The notes under the pieces were generated by a model. The model was not told the DNA's origin and did not search any database. It saw nothing but the letters and a program-made list of their open reading frames with translations. From assembly GCF_015350905.1 (NCBI RefSeq), contig NZ_JADKRZ010000002.1, forward strand, positions 434,001 to 498,000: 64,000 nucleotides of DNA, written 5' to 3'. Below, piece by piece: positions 1 through 8,967 of this stretch; position 1 is the first letter of the stretch, and every line of letters begins with the position of its first letter. The position numbers were made by a program, and so were the translations under genes. Origin of the DNA: Curtobacterium sp. VKM Ac-2865 (GTDB lineage: Bacteria; Actinomycetota; Actinomycetes; Actinomycetales; Microbacteriaceae).

Positions 1-1016
1 TGGGCCGCACCGCCGAGGATCGACCACAGCAACCAGAGCTGCGGCGCGAACAGCAGCCCGAGGGGCATCGCGAGCCACAGGGTCCCGACGAGGGACAGGA
101 TCGCGCGGGGTCGCCAGCGCGCCGCGAGGACCGGAACGCCGAGCGCCCCGACCACCGCGAGGATCTGGAACACGGACGAGCTCGCCCCGGACGACGCCTT
201 CGAGAAGCCGATCTCGTCGTGCAGCAGCGTCGGGATCCAGGCGGTCAGGGCGTAGTACGAGAAGGCCTGCCCACCGAAGGCGAACGTCAGTCCAATCGTC
301 ACCCAGCGGGTCGGGCGCACGACGGAGACCCGAGTCGGCCTGGTCGTGGTGCGGACCGCGCCGGTGTCGAGCACCTGGTCGATCGGCCCGGTGACCGGCA
401 GCGGTTCGGCGACCGCACCGGACCGTGGGCCGAGCCAGGCGGCACGCGCACCGACGGTGTACGTCCAGGCGAGGCCGGCGATCAGCGCGAACACACCCCA
501 CAGGGCGATGGCGACCGGCCAGCCCCACAGGTCGGCGATCGGGGCGGTACCGAGCGAGGTCGTCATCGACCCCACGTTGAGCGCCGACGTGTAGACGCCG
601 GTGACGATCCCCACGCGTTCCGGCGAGGTGTCGCGGCGGATGACCACCGGGACGACGACGTTGCCGATCGTGATGCCGATGCCGATCACCGCGGTGCCGA
701 TGAGCAGTGCGGCGGCACTCGGCAGCGACCGGATCACCGTGCCGACGAGCACGACGACGAGCGACAGCGACACCGCCCGCTCCGGGGTGGCCTTCGCGAT
801 CACCCAGCTCGCGAGCGGTGTCGCGAGGGCGAAGCAGAGGACGGGGATCGTCGTCAGCAGCCCTGCGACGGTGGTGGTGAGCCCGAGGTCCATCCGGACG
901 TCCCCGATGACGGGTGCCGGCGCGACGATGGGCCCACGGAAGTTCAGCGCGACCAGGACGATCGCGACCGGCAGGACCCAGCCCGCGCGGCGGACCAGCT
1001 CGCCCCGGGTGCTCAC
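1..1016 (-). CDS. CynX/NimT-type MFS transporter (3' end outside window)
   Basis: Major facilitator transporter of the cyanate/nitroimidazole (CynX/NimT) type, an inner-membrane secondary carrier whose substrate cannot be read from sequence. The protein opens with VSTRGELVRRAGW and then a membrane helix containing LVALNFRGPIVAPAP, a typical CynX-family TM1. Successive hydrophobic helices follow without a stop to the window edge, ending near LWLLWSILGGAA. The GTG start at 1016 overlaps the TGA of the upstream HAD gene (GTGA), so the two are probably translationally coupled. About 338 codons are visible and the last one or two helices are missing. Confidence 0.8.
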   Translation of the reverse strand, partial: MSTRGELVRRAGWVLPVAIVLVALNFRGPIVAPAPVIGDVRMDLGLTTTVAGLLTTIPVLCFALATPLASWVIAKATPERAVSLSLVVVLVGTVIRSLPSAAALLIGTAVIGIGITIGNVVVPVVIRRDTSPERVGIVTGVYTSALNVGSMTTSLGTAPIADLWGWPVAIALWGVFALIAGLAWTYTVGARAAWLGPRSGAVAEPLPVTGPIDQVLDTGAVRTTTRPTRVSVVRPTRWVTIGLTFAFGGQAFSYYALTAWIPTLLHDEIGFSKASSGASSSVFQILAVVGALGVPVLAARWRPRAILSLVGTLWLAMPLGLLFAPQLWLLWSILGGAA

Positions 1017-1768
1017 GCCCGGCCGGCGAGGTCGGCGGCGGACGTCCCAGAAGCGTCGGACCCGGAAGCGTCCGAGCCCGAGCCCGAGCCCGAGCGCGTT
1101 CCCGTGTCCGACCCGGGCAGCAGGATCGGCAGCAGGTCGAGCGGGGTGGCGGCGGTCGCGATGGTGCCGACGGCCTCGGCGGGGGAGCCGTAGCCCCACT
1201 CGGCGAAGACCACCGGGACCCCGTGCACGGTCGCGCCCTCGACGTCGTGCACCCGGTCGCCGATCAGCACCGGACGGCTGATGTCGAACCCGCGGGCGTC
1301 GAGACGCTTGAGCGCTTCCTCGACCACGTCGGCCTTCGAGGACCGGACCTCGTCGTCGCTCGCCCCGGTGATCACGTCGATGTCCCCGACGAGTCCGTAG
1401 TGGTCGAGGATGTACGTCGCCGGGGTCTCGGGCTTGCTCGTCGCCGTCGAGATCGGCAGCCCGGCCTGGTGCAGGGTGCGGAGCACGACGTCGATGCCCT
1501 CGAACATCCGGGAGTCGAGCGCCCCGTGCGAGAAGTAGTGCTCGCGGTACACGGCGAGCGTGCGGTCGGCGAGCTCGTCGTCCATGCCCATCGCGATGTG
1601 GAAGGTGTCGAGGATCGGCGGACCGACGAACGACATCATCGTCGCGCGGTCGGGGACGGGCACGCCGACCTGGCGGAACGTGTACGTCAGGCTCTCGAGG
1701 ATGCCCGGCGCCGAGTCGCTGATGGTGCCGTCGAGGTCGAAGAGGATGGCGCTGAACGGGCTGGTCAT
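1013..1768 (-). CDS. HAD-superfamily phosphatase, phosphoglycolate phosphatase-like
   Basis: Haloacid-dehalogenase hydrolase of 251 aa, probably dephosphorylating a small phosphometabolite. Motif I is FDLDGTISDS (nucleophile D11, acid D13), motif II is in TSKPET, and motif III/IV acids are in IGDRVHDVEG. The cap lies between motifs I and II as in the PGP/Gph group. The last 45 or so residues are an unusual Gly/Ser/Asp tail (GSGSGSDASGSDASG) encoded by a short DNA repeat near 1060-1110 and outside the fold. It is coupled to the downstream MFS gene. Exact substrate is unknown. Confidence 0.85.
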   Translation of the reverse strand: MTSPFSAILFDLDGTISDSAPGILESLTYTFRQVGVPVPDRATMMSFVGPPILDTFHIAMGMDDELADRTLAVYREHYFSHGALDSRMFEGIDVVLRTLHQAGLPISTATSKPETPATYILDHYGLVGDIDVITGASDDEVRSSKADVVEEALKRLDARGFDISRPVLIGDRVHDVEGATVHGVPVVFAEWGYGSPAEAVGTIATAATPLDLLPILLPGSDTGTRSGSGSGSDASGSDASGTSAADLAGRA

Positions 1769-1994
1769 GTCAGGACCAGCCTAACCGGGGCGGTGGAGGC
1801 GACCGTCAGCGGGCGGGACGCGCGCTGCGGAGTCGGGCCGAGCCTCCTGGCCGTCGGGTGTTCCTTCCCATCACGGCCGCGTTGGCAAGTGGGATCGCGC
1901 GTTGGGGGTCGGAGGGAACGACCCGCCACGCGCGATTCGACTCACCACGCGCGGGACGACCCGCCACGCGCGCGACCACCCGCGCAACCACCCC
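1769..1994. repeat. Intergenic region with CACGCGCG direct repeats
   Basis: No gene is seen here. It contains a 17-bp direct repeat, ACGACCCGCCACGCGCG, at 1918-1934 and 1956-1972, with a partial copy (CACCACGCGCG) between them. One variant of the dispersed motif CGAGCCTCC lies at 1839-1847. The function of the repeats is unknown; the half nearest the HAD start should also hold its promoter. Confidence 0.5.
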
Positions 1995-2690
1995 TCAGAA
2001 CAGGCGGGTGTGCCCGCCCTCGATGCCGCGCATCGCGTCGTAGTCGAGCACCAGCACGCGGATGCCGCGGTCCTCGGCGAGGGTGCGGGCCTGCGGCGCC
2101 ACGGTCTGCGCCGCGAGCACGCCCTGCACCGGACGCAGCATCGGGTCGCGGTTCATCAGCTCGAGGTAGCGCGTGAGCTGCTCGACCGCGTCGATGTTGG
2201 CGTTCCGCTTCATCTCCACGGCCACGCTCGCGCCGGCGTCGTCCCGCGCCAGGATGTCGACCGGCCCGATGGCGGTCATGTACTCGCGCCGGACCAGCGT
2301 GTGGCCGTCACCGAGGAGCTCGATCTGCTCGGACAGGAGCTGCTGCAGGTGGGCCTCGACCCCGTCCTTCACCAGCCCCAGGTCGACGCCGAGGTCGTGG
2401 GTCTGGTCCGCGATGACCTCGTGGATGCTGACGACGAGCTTGTCCTGGGTCTTCTTCTGCGTGACCGTCCAGACCTGCTCGATGCCGGCCGAGGCCTGGT
2501 CCTCGGAGGGCTCACCGATCTCGATCGAGCACGGCGGGCTCATCCAGTTCAGCGGCTTGTAGCTGCCGCCGTCCGAGTGGACGAGCAGCGAGCCGTCCGC
2601 CTTGAGCATGAGGAGCCGGGTCGCGAGGGGCAGGTGAGCCGCGAGGCGACCGGCGTAGTCGACGGAGCAACGGGCGATGACGAGACGCAC
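1995..2690 (-). CDS. nucS: Mismatch-specific endonuclease NucS
   Basis: RecB-like nuclease that carries non-canonical mismatch repair in actinobacteria lacking MutS/MutL by cutting both strands at mismatches. At 231 aa it has normal NucS length. The N-terminal beta-rich half contains [24 protein letters not shown], shortened here to the part [17 protein letters not shown]. The C-terminal nuclease half has the PD-(D/E)xK residues in GPVDILARD and AVEMKRN (D, then E-x-K). The C-terminus ends in GGHTRLF; NucS normally ends with such a sliding-clamp-binding tail (family knowledge). Start is GTG at 2690. The MFS gene ends 10 bp upstream. Confidence 0.93.
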   Translation of the reverse strand: MRLVIARCSVDYAGRLAAHLPLATRLLMLKADGSLLVHSDGGSYKPLNWMSPPCSIEIGEPSEDQASAGIEQVWTVTQKKTQDKLVVSIHEVIADQTHDLGVDLGLVKDGVEAHLQQLLSEQIELLGDGHTLVRREYMTAIGPVDILARDDAGASVAVEMKRNANIDAVEQLTRYLELMNRDPMLRPVQGVLAAQTVAPQARTLAEDRGIRVLVLDYDAMRGIEGGHTRLF

Positions 2691-2699
2691 CCGGGAAGC

Positions 2700-4028
2700 C
2701 TAACGGGCGTCGCGTCGCGCTCCGGTCGCGCTGGTCGCATCCGTCTCGTCGGTCGCGCCGGTTGCGCCGGTTGCGCCGGGTCCGGCCTGGAGGCTCGGGC
2801 CGGCCCCGGCGGTCCCGGTCGCCTCCGGCGTGCGCTCGCGGGCAGCACCGGATGCCAGACCCGCCGCGATGATGAACACGAACACGATGAGCAGGCCGTG
2901 GAGCAGGCCGAAGTGCTCACCGACGAGACCGATGATCGGCGGGCCGGCGAGGAACGCGACGTAGCCGATGGTGGCCACGGCGCTGACCCGGGCCGCCGCT
3001 GTGCGGGGGTCGTCCGCGGCGGCGGACATGCCCATCGGGAAGCCGAGCGACGCCCCCAGGCCCCAGAGGACCACGCCGACGATCGCCAGCGGCACGCTCG
3101 GCACGAAGATCAACATGCCGAGGCCCACGACGGCCACCGCAGCACTGGCGCGGAGCACGGGGACCCGGCCGAACCGGTCGATGAGCGGGCTGCCGGCGAT
3201 GCGACCCGCGGTCATCGCGGCCAGGAACACGGTGAGCACGGCCGAGCCGCCGTCGTTCTCCAGCCCGTGGCCGTCGATCATGGCGAGGGGCAGCCAGTCG
3301 TTCGCGGAGCCCTCGGCCAGGGCCATGCCGAGCACGATCACGCCGATGAGCAGCGTCGACGGCTGGCGCCAGACGTCCCAGCGCGAGACCGGGAGCGGCA
3401 CGGGGCTGGTGTCGGTGGCCTCGGCCTCGATGACCCGCTCGTCGCCGAACCAGCGGACGACGGTGACCATCGCCAGGCTCGTGACGATGCCCAGGACGAT
3501 GAAGTGCAACGCGACCGGCACCTCGAGTCGCTCGGCCAGGGCACCGAGGCCGGCGCCGGCGAGCGTGCCGAGGCTGAACGCGGCGTGGAAGAGCGGCATG
3601 ATCGTGCGCCCGCCGAGGCGCTCGGCCGTGGCGCCCGTGACGTTCATGGACACGTCGCACAGGCCGTTGCCGAAGCCGAACGCGATGAGGCTGATCCAGA
3701 TGGCCGCGAAGCCCCAGCCGAGGCTGACCGAGATGCCGGCCATCACGAGCCCGAGGGCCAGGCAGACGGCGGCGATCTGCACGCCACGCTTGGCCCCGAG
3801 GCGCCCGACGATGTGGCCGGCGAAGGTCAGGCCGGCGATCGACCCGACGCTCATCCCGACGACGAGCAGTCCCATCGTCAGGGTGCTGGCGCTGAGCTCG
3901 TCGCGCACGCTGGGGATGCGTCCGAGCCAGGTGGCGATGTCGAGCCCCGAGAGCGTGAACACCACGAACACGGCGTTGCGCCACGCTCGGGTGCTCGGTG
4001 CGGTCGTGGTGGCGGACGCCGTCGTCAT
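2700..4028 (-). CDS. MFS transporter under LacI-family control
   Basis: Twelve-helix major facilitator protein of about 442 aa with a charged loop near DERVIEAEATD in the middle and a helix-breaking Gly-rich motif (GFGNGLCDVSMNV). I chose the ATG at 4028 (MTTASATTTAPSTR); the frame stays open further upstream, but that stretch overlaps the promoter and the divergent regulator. The C-terminal tail is low-complexity Gly/Ala/Thr (GATGATGATDETDATSATG) and looks dispensable. It diverges from a LacI-type regulator across a 53-bp gap with a perfect operator, so it probably moves a sugar or similar ligand sensed by that regulator. Confidence 0.85.
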   Translation of the reverse strand: MTTASATTTAPSTRAWRNAVFVVFTLSGLDIATWLGRIPSVRDELSASTLTMGLLVVGMSVGSIAGLTFAGHIVGRLGAKRGVQIAAVCLALGLVMAGISVSLGWGFAAIWISLIAFGFGNGLCDVSMNVTGATAERLGGRTIMPLFHAAFSLGTLAGAGLGALAERLEVPVALHFIVLGIVTSLAMVTVVRWFGDERVIEAEATDTSPVPLPVSRWDVWRQPSTLLIGVIVLGMALAEGSANDWLPLAMIDGHGLENDGGSAVLTVFLAAMTAGRIAGSPLIDRFGRVPVLRASAAVAVVGLGMLIFVPSVPLAIVGVVLWGLGASLGFPMGMSAAADDPRTAAARVSAVATIGYVAFLAGPPIIGLVGEHFGLLHGLLIVFVFIIAAGLASGAARERTPEATGTAGAGPSLQAGPGATGATGATDETDATSATGARRDAR

Positions 4029-4039
4029 GGTGCTTCCGA

Positions 4040-4053
4040 TCGAATCGATTCGA
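4040..4053. promoter_or_regulatory. LacI-family operator (14-bp perfect palindrome)
   Basis: TCGAATCGATTCGA is a perfect palindrome centred in the 53-bp gap between the MFS start (4028) and the LacI-type start (4082). Its core AATCGATT fits the AAnCGnTT pattern usual for LacI-family operators with a central CpG. Binding would block the MFS promoter and probably autoregulate the repressor. A -10-like TACGCT just before the regulator ATG suggests its mRNA is leaderless or nearly so. Confidence 0.75.
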
Positions 4054-4081
4054 GTGGGGTTCTCCGATACGCTAACCGGCG

Positions 4082-5221
4082 ATGGACGACACGGCAACAC
4101 ACGGCGGCGCGTCGGGGACTCCCCGGGCGGCAGGCGCTGTCCGAGCGAGCACGCGAGCTGCCCGGCCGACGCTCGTCGCCGTGGCCCGCGCCGCGGGGGT
4201 GGCACCGTCCACCGCCTCCCTGGCCTTCAGCGGCACCGGCCCGGTGTCCGAGGAGACCCGCGCCCGGGTCCTCGCCGCGGCGGCCGAACTCGGCTACGAC
4301 GGGCCCGACCCGCGCGCGCGGTCGCTGCGCCGCGGCCGGTCCGGCGTCATCGGCGTCGTGATGGACGAGCGCCTGAGTGACGCGTTCCGCGACCCGGTCA
4401 ACGTCCTGACGCTCGACGGCATCGCCGAGGTCGCCGGCGAGGCCGGGGCCTCCCTGCTGCTCGTCCGCAGCCCGCTCGACGACGAGCGCGGCGCCGGACC
4501 GCTCGTCGACGCCCCGATGGACGCCGTCGTGCTCGTCGGCTGCAACGTGCGCGTCGACCCCGCGGTCGCCGTGCTCCGTCGCCGCGGGATCCCCGTCGTC
4601 GCGATCGAGGCCGACGACATCGAGGGCGCGGTCCCGATCAAGCTCGACAACCGCGAGGGCTCAGCGCGTGCGGCCGAGTACCTCCGCGACCTCGGCCACG
4701 CCGCCGTGACGGTCGTCGCGCTGCCCCTCGACGCCTCGCACCACCGCGGGCCGATCAGCCCCGAGCGCTTCGCTGCCGGCGCTGCCTTCACCACCATGGA
4801 ACGGCTCCGCGGGGTGTGGGACGTGTTCCCCGACGCCGTCGCGATTGAGGCCGGTGGCAGCTCGGTGGAAGAGGGCCGCGTCGCCGGCGCCGCGCTCTTC
4901 GCGGTCGACGGCAGCCGCCCGACCGCGGTGGTGGCGCAGAGCGACCTGCTCGCCGTCGGGGTGATCTCGGCAGCGCTCGAGGCCGGGCTCCGCGTGCCGG
5001 AGGACGTCAGCGTCGTCGGCTTCGACGGCATCCAGGTCGACGACAGCCTGTTCCACCGCTCCCCGATCCGGCAGCTGACCACGCTCGTGCAGCCCTTCGT
5101 GCAGAAGGGCCAGGCGGCGGCGCGGGCGGCCCTGGCGATGCTCGAGGGCGAGTCAGCCGAGGGCGCCGCGTTCCGCTCCGAGCTCCGCGTCGGCGACACG
5201 ACGGCGGCCCCGCGGGGCTGA
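4082..5221 (+). CDS. LacI-family transcriptional regulator
   Basis: Repressor of 379 aa. A disordered Ala/Arg-rich N-terminus of about 30 residues precedes a helix-turn-helix (TLVAVARAAGVAPSTASLAFSG) and the LacI hinge (RARVLAAAAELGYDGPDPRARSLRRG). A periplasmic-binding-protein-like sensor domain follows, ending in VPEDVSVVGFDGIQVDD and the usual TTLVQPF segment. The ligand is probably a sugar but is not determinable. It is divergent from the MFS gene, sharing the operator at 4040-4053. The first ATG lacks a clear ribosome site; a later start nearer the HTH is possible. Confidence 0.88.
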   Translation: MDDTATHGGASGTPRAAGAVRASTRAARPTLVAVARAAGVAPSTASLAFSGTGPVSEETRARVLAAAAELGYDGPDPRARSLRRGRSGVIGVVMDERLSDAFRDPVNVLTLDGIAEVAGEAGASLLLVRSPLDDERGAGPLVDAPMDAVVLVGCNVRVDPAVAVLRRRGIPVVAIEADDIEGAVPIKLDNREGSARAAEYLRDLGHAAVTVVALPLDASHHRGPISPERFAAGAAFTTMERLRGVWDVFPDAVAIEAGGSSVEEGRVAGAALFAVDGSRPTAVVAQSDLLAVGVISAALEAGLRVPEDVSVVGFDGIQVDDSLFHRSPIRQLTTLVQPFVQKGQAAARAALAMLEGESAEGAAFRSELRVGDTTAAPRG

Positions 5222-5236
5222 GCGCCCGGCCGCCTG

Positions 5237-5332
5237 CCCGCACCGTGCGCGGTCCCTCGCCCCGCCCGCACCGTGCGCGGACCCTCGGCCCGTGCGAGGT
5301 TGCGCACCCCGTGCGACCCGCCAACCTCGCAC
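5237..5332. repeat. Tandem 23-bp repeat plus inverted repeat between convergent genes
   Basis: Two 23-bp copies beginning CCCGCACCGTGCGCGG lie at 5237-5259 and 5265-5287, differing at one base. They are followed by an 11-bp perfect inverted repeat, GTGCGAGGTTG (5292-5302) and CAACCTCGCAC (5322-5332), with a 19-nt loop. It lies between the 3' ends of the LacI-type gene and the MATE gene, so the hairpin may end both transcripts. There is no T-tract. Confidence 0.6.
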
Positions 5333-5412
5333 CGAGTGGCCATCCCCGCATCGAGCACCCGCACCGCCCGAAGCCGCCACCGCCCGCGCCCGTCCGTCGA
5401 CCCCGCCTGCCC

Positions 5413-6723
5413 CTACCGCGCCATCGCGACGGCGATCCACCCCGGCCGATGCGCCCGCACGCCGAGCGTCACCGCGCGCACGCCGATGTACCCGAACGAG
5501 AACACCGCCCACAGCGACGCGAGCCCGTCCCCGACGAACCACAGCAGCGGCAGGTACACGACGAGGTTCACCGCTCCCGCGATCGCCAGGTAACGGGCGT
5601 CCCCAGCGCCGATGAGCACCCCGTCGAGCACGAACACGTACCCGGCCACAGGCATCCCCGCCGCGATGAGCACGAGCACGAGCGGCAGCGCTCCCCGAAC
5701 CGCCGCCGAGTCCGAGAACACCGGGCCGAGCACCCCGCTGACCGCGAGCGTGATGAGCCCGAGCAGCACCCCGCCGCCGATGCCGAGCACGACGAGCCGC
5801 GTCGTCACGAGCCGCACCCGGTCCGCGTCACGAGCGCCGAGCGCGTGCCCGACGAGCGCCTGCCCCGCGATCGCCAGCGCGTCGAGCGCGAACGCCAGGG
5901 TGCTGAACACCGTCAGGCCGACCTGCGTCGTCGCCAGCCCGACCGTGCCGAGGCCGGCGGCCACCCCGACGGTCGCGAGCATCGCCACGCGCAGTGACGC
6001 CGTGCGCAGGAACAGCCAGGCGCCCGACCGCAGCGCCCGCACCACGCCCGACGCCCCGGGACGCAGCGGAGCCCCCACGCGACGGGCAGCCCGCACGGCG
6101 ATCACCACGTAGACGGCGGCCATCGCCCACTGCACGAGCACGGTGCCGGCCGCCGAGCCCGCGACGCCCCAACCGAGCCCGTAGATCAGCAGGGCGTTGA
6201 GCAGCCCGTTCGCGACGAACCCCACCGACGCGACGACGAGCGGCGTCCTGGTGTCCTGCAGGCCGCGGAGCAGCCCGGTCGACGCCGTCACGACGAGGAT
6301 CCCGGGCAGCCCGATGAGCGACACGAGGAGGTACGCGGTGGCCGCGGCGGACACCTCGGCCGACGCGCCGAACACCGACACGAGCGGTCCGGCGAGCGGC
6401 CAGCCGACCAGGGCCAGCACCACGCCGAGCACGAGCGCGAGCCACATCCCGTCGATGCCCGCGTGCACGGCACTCCGACGGTCCCCACCTCCGAGTGCCC
6501 GGGCCACCGCCGGTGTCGTCGAGTACGCCAGGAACACCAGCAGCCCCGTCACGGTCTGCAGCACGGCACTCGCGAGCCCGACGGCCGCGAGCGGGGCCGC
6601 CCCGAGGTGCCCGACGAGCGCGGTGTCCGTCAGCAGGAACAGCGGCTCGACGACCAGCGCACCGAGCGCGGGCAGCGCCAGCCGCACGATGTCGCGGTCG
6701 ACGGCGCGGCGGGACGAGGGCAT
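5413..6723 (-). CDS. MATE-family efflux transporter (DinF-like)
   Basis: Multidrug and toxin extrusion antiporter of 436 aa with twelve predicted helices, in the DinF branch. The N-terminus RDIVRLALPALGALVVEPLFLLTDTALVGHLG is characteristic (shown in part: ALPALGALVVEPLFLLTDTA), and RGLQDTRTPL is the cytosolic loop typical of the family. MATE proteins export organic cations or antibiotics using a Na+ or H+ gradient; the substrate here is unknown. It starts 33 bp from the divergent GAP-family gene, so both promoters lie in that short gap. Confidence 0.88.
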   Translation of the reverse strand: MPSSRRAVDRDIVRLALPALGALVVEPLFLLTDTALVGHLGAAPLAAVGLASAVLQTVTGLLVFLAYSTTPAVARALGGGDRRSAVHAGIDGMWLALVLGVVLALVGWPLAGPLVSVFGASAEVSAAATAYLLVSLIGLPGILVVTASTGLLRGLQDTRTPLVVASVGFVANGLLNALLIYGLGWGVAGSAAGTVLVQWAMAAVYVVIAVRAARRVGAPLRPGASGVVRALRSGAWLFLRTASLRVAMLATVGVAAGLGTVGLATTQVGLTVFSTLAFALDALAIAGQALVGHALGARDADRVRLVTTRLVVLGIGGGVLLGLITLAVSGVLGPVFSDSAAVRGALPLVLVLIAAGMPVAGYVFVLDGVLIGAGDARYLAIAGAVNLVVYLPLLWFVGDGLASLWAVFSFGYIGVRAVTLGVRAHRPGWIAVAMAR

Positions 6724-6755
6724 CAGGACATCATGCCGCCGACTAGCCTCGCCGT

Positions 6756-7427
6756 GTGGACGTCGTCGCGCTCGTTCCGGGGGCCGTCGGCCTGGCCCTC
6801 AGCCCGCTCACCGTCGCCTCGGTCGTCTTCCTGCTCGGACACCGCCGTGGGTACGGGTCCGCGGTGGCGTGCGCGACCGGTTGGATCACGACGATCGCCG
6901 TCGCGCTCGTGGTCGCGGTGCTCGTCGGCGAACGGCTGCCGTCGCGGACCGGTGCCGGGGGCACGCCCGTCGAGGCGCTCGTGGCCCTCGGCGCCGGCGT
7001 CGTGCTCCTCGCGCTCGCCGCCTGGCAGTGGGCGGTCCGTCGGCTGCCCGACGGGTCACCCGCCAGCTCCCGGTGGTCAGCGGCCATGGAGTCGATCGGT
7101 CCACGCCGCGCGTTCGGCGTCGGCGTCCTGTGGTTCGTGTCGAGTCCGAAGGCGCTGGTCCTGGCGCTCGGTGCCGGCCTGGCCTTCGGGGACGCCGATC
7201 CCGCAGCAGCCGAGACGGTCGTCGCCGGTGCGCTCTTCGTGCTCGTCGGGGGATCGACGGCGTTCCTGCCGATCGTCCTCGCCGTCACCCTGGGTGACCG
7301 TGCCAAGCGCGCGCTCGCCGCGATGCGTGGGTGGATCGCCCGGTGGGGTTCGGTGTTCCTGGTGGTCGTGCTGGTGCTGCTCGCGGTCGTCCAGCTCGTC
7401 ACCGGCGCCGTCGGCCTGCTCGCCTGA
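6756..7427 (+). CDS. GAP-family (SfLAP) membrane protein
   Basis: Integral membrane protein of 223 aa with about six helices, matching the GAP/Sap family (peptidoglycolipid-addressing proteins, LysE-like fold). Diagnostic segments are PGAVGLALSPLTVASVVFLL at the N-terminus and FVSSPKALVLALGAG in the second half. Mycobacterial members help export glycopeptidolipid or sulfolipid; here the cargo is unknown. Start is GTG at 6756; a GTG two bases earlier is out of frame. It is convergent with the uracil permease. Confidence 0.75.
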   Translation: MDVVALVPGAVGLALSPLTVASVVFLLGHRRGYGSAVACATGWITTIAVALVVAVLVGERLPSRTGAGGTPVEALVALGAGVVLLALAAWQWAVRRLPDGSPASSRWSAAMESIGPRRAFGVGVLWFVSSPKALVLALGAGLAFGDADPAAAETVVAGALFVLVGGSTAFLPIVLAVTLGDRAKRALAAMRGWIARWGSVFLVVVLVLLAVVQLVTGAVGLLA

Positions 7428-7447
7428 GCGAGCGGTCACGTCTGGCC

Positions 7448-7520
7448 GGACGGGAGGCCGTGGTGCCACCGTCCGCGCACGCCGCGCCGGCGGGGCGGTC
7501 GCGACCACGGCCTCCTGTCC
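7448..7520. terminator. Bidirectional hairpin between convergent genes
   Basis: GGACGGGAGGCCGTGGT (7448-7464) pairs with ACCACGGCCTCCTGTCC (7504-7520), 16 of 17 positions, enclosing a 39-nt GC-rich loop. It sits between the stops of the GAP-family gene (+) and the uracil permease (-) and is the likely termination region for both. No U-tract is present. Confidence 0.55.
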
Positions 7521-7529
7521 GTCAGCGAC

Positions 7530-8873
7530 TCAGCGGCGGTCGGCGCGCGGTTCCGCCGGAACGGCACCGGTGGCCGCGTGCGCGGACTCCGAGGCCTCCG
7601 GCTCGGCGGGGTCGGTGCCCCGCGCCCGGCCGATCAGGTCCATCAGGTGGTAGACGACGATCGCCGCGACGGTGCCGACGATGATGCCGCCGAAGCTGGC
7701 CTGCCCGAACGAGAACGTGAAGTCGGCGATGCCGATGATGAGCGCGATGCCCGCGGTGAGCTGGTTCTTCGGCTTGGCGAAGTCGACGCGGTTCTCCACC
7801 CAGATCCGGATGCCGATGACGCCGATCAGGCCGTAGAGCGCGGTCGTCGCCCCACCGAGCACGCCGGCGGGCACCGAGGAGATGACCGCGCCGATCTTCG
7901 GGGACAGCCCGAGCAGGACGGCGGCGATCGCGGCGACCCAGTAGGCGGCCGTGGAGAAGACGCGGGTGGCGGCCATCACGCCGATGTTCTCGCCGTAGGT
8001 CGTCGTCGCGGAGCCACCGCCGATGCCGGCCAGGACGGTGGAGATGCCGTCGGCGAAGAGCGCCCGGCCGGTCAGCGGGGTGAGGTCGCGGCCGGTGAGC
8101 TGCCCGACGCCCTTGACGTGCCCGACGTTCTCGGCGACCAGGGCCAGGACGACCGGCACGAAGGCCAGGTAGATCGGCAGCTGCGCGGGGTCGAAGGCGG
8201 GCGCCGTGAAGGTCGGCAGGCCGATCCAGGGCACGTCGGCGACGGCGGAGAAGTCGACCTGCCCGGCGATCAGGGCGGCCACGTAGCCGACCACGACGCC
8301 GATGACGATGGACAGGCGCCCGATCAGCCCCTTGAAGAGGACGGTCACCAGGATGATCGCGAGCAGGGTGATGAGCGCGATCACGGGCGACTTCGTGAAG
8401 TTGTCGCGGGCGGCGGGCGCCAGGTTGAAGCCGATGAGCGCGACGATCGCCCCGGAGACGATCGGCGGCATCAGGCGGTCGATCCAGCCGGCGCCGGCCA
8501 GGTGCACCACGAGGCCGACGACCGCGAGCAGCGCACCGACGACGATGATGCCGGACAGCGCGAGCGGGATGCCGCCGATCTTCGTCGCGGCACCGATCGG
8601 GGCGATGAACGCGAACGAGGACCCGAGGTAGCTCGGCAGGCGGTTGCCGGTGATCAGCAGGAACAGGATCGTGCCGATGCCGCTGAAGAGCAGCGTCGTG
8701 GACGGCGGGAACCCCGTCAGCAGGGGCACCAGGAACGTCGCGCCGAACATCGCCACGACGTGCTGCACGCCCAGGCCGATCGTCCGCGGCCAGGTCAAGC
8801 GCTCGTCCGGCGCCACGATCGTCGTCGCGGAGACGGTCGCGCCGTCACCGTGCAGCTTCCACGGAAGTCCCAT
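7530..8873 (-). CDS. uraA: Uracil/xanthine permease, NCS2 family
   Basis: Proton-coupled nucleobase carrier of 447 aa with fourteen predicted helices. The N-terminus TIGLGVQHVVAMFGATFLVPLLTG (in part GVQHVVAMFGATFLVP) and the motif ALVAENVGHVKGVGQLTGRD are hallmarks of the UraA/PyrP group; the E of AENVGH and the later GGSATTTYGENIG segment form the substrate and proton site. The ATG at 8873 (MGLPWKLHGDG) is preferred to the upstream in-frame ATG, which would add a poorly conserved, charged extension into the divergent peptidase gene. Uracil is the most likely substrate. Confidence 0.9.
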   Translation of the reverse strand: MGLPWKLHGDGATVSATTIVAPDERLTWPRTIGLGVQHVVAMFGATFLVPLLTGFPPSTTLLFSGIGTILFLLITGNRLPSYLGSSFAFIAPIGAATKIGGIPLALSGIIVVGALLAVVGLVVHLAGAGWIDRLMPPIVSGAIVALIGFNLAPAARDNFTKSPVIALITLLAIILVTVLFKGLIGRLSIVIGVVVGYVAALIAGQVDFSAVADVPWIGLPTFTAPAFDPAQLPIYLAFVPVVLALVAENVGHVKGVGQLTGRDLTPLTGRALFADGISTVLAGIGGGSATTTYGENIGVMAATRVFSTAAYWVAAIAAVLLGLSPKIGAVISSVPAGVLGGATTALYGLIGVIGIRIWVENRVDFAKPKNQLTAGIALIIGIADFTFSFGQASFGGIIVGTVAAIVVYHLMDLIGRARGTDPAEPEASESAHAATGAVPAEPRADRR

Positions 8874-8967
8874 GCGATGACCGTACCGGCCAGCGACCAG
8901 CCCGTGGACGTCCTGTGGAGGACTCGCCGGGGGGACCTGCGGGGGCCCGGTGACTATCGTGGAGCGC

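Noticed and set aside
1902-4361. An 819-residue plus-strand frame, and similar very long frames elsewhere
   Set aside because: It is antisense to nucS and the MFS gene and is rich in Arg/His/Asp, as expected of the shadow frame of GC-rich genes.
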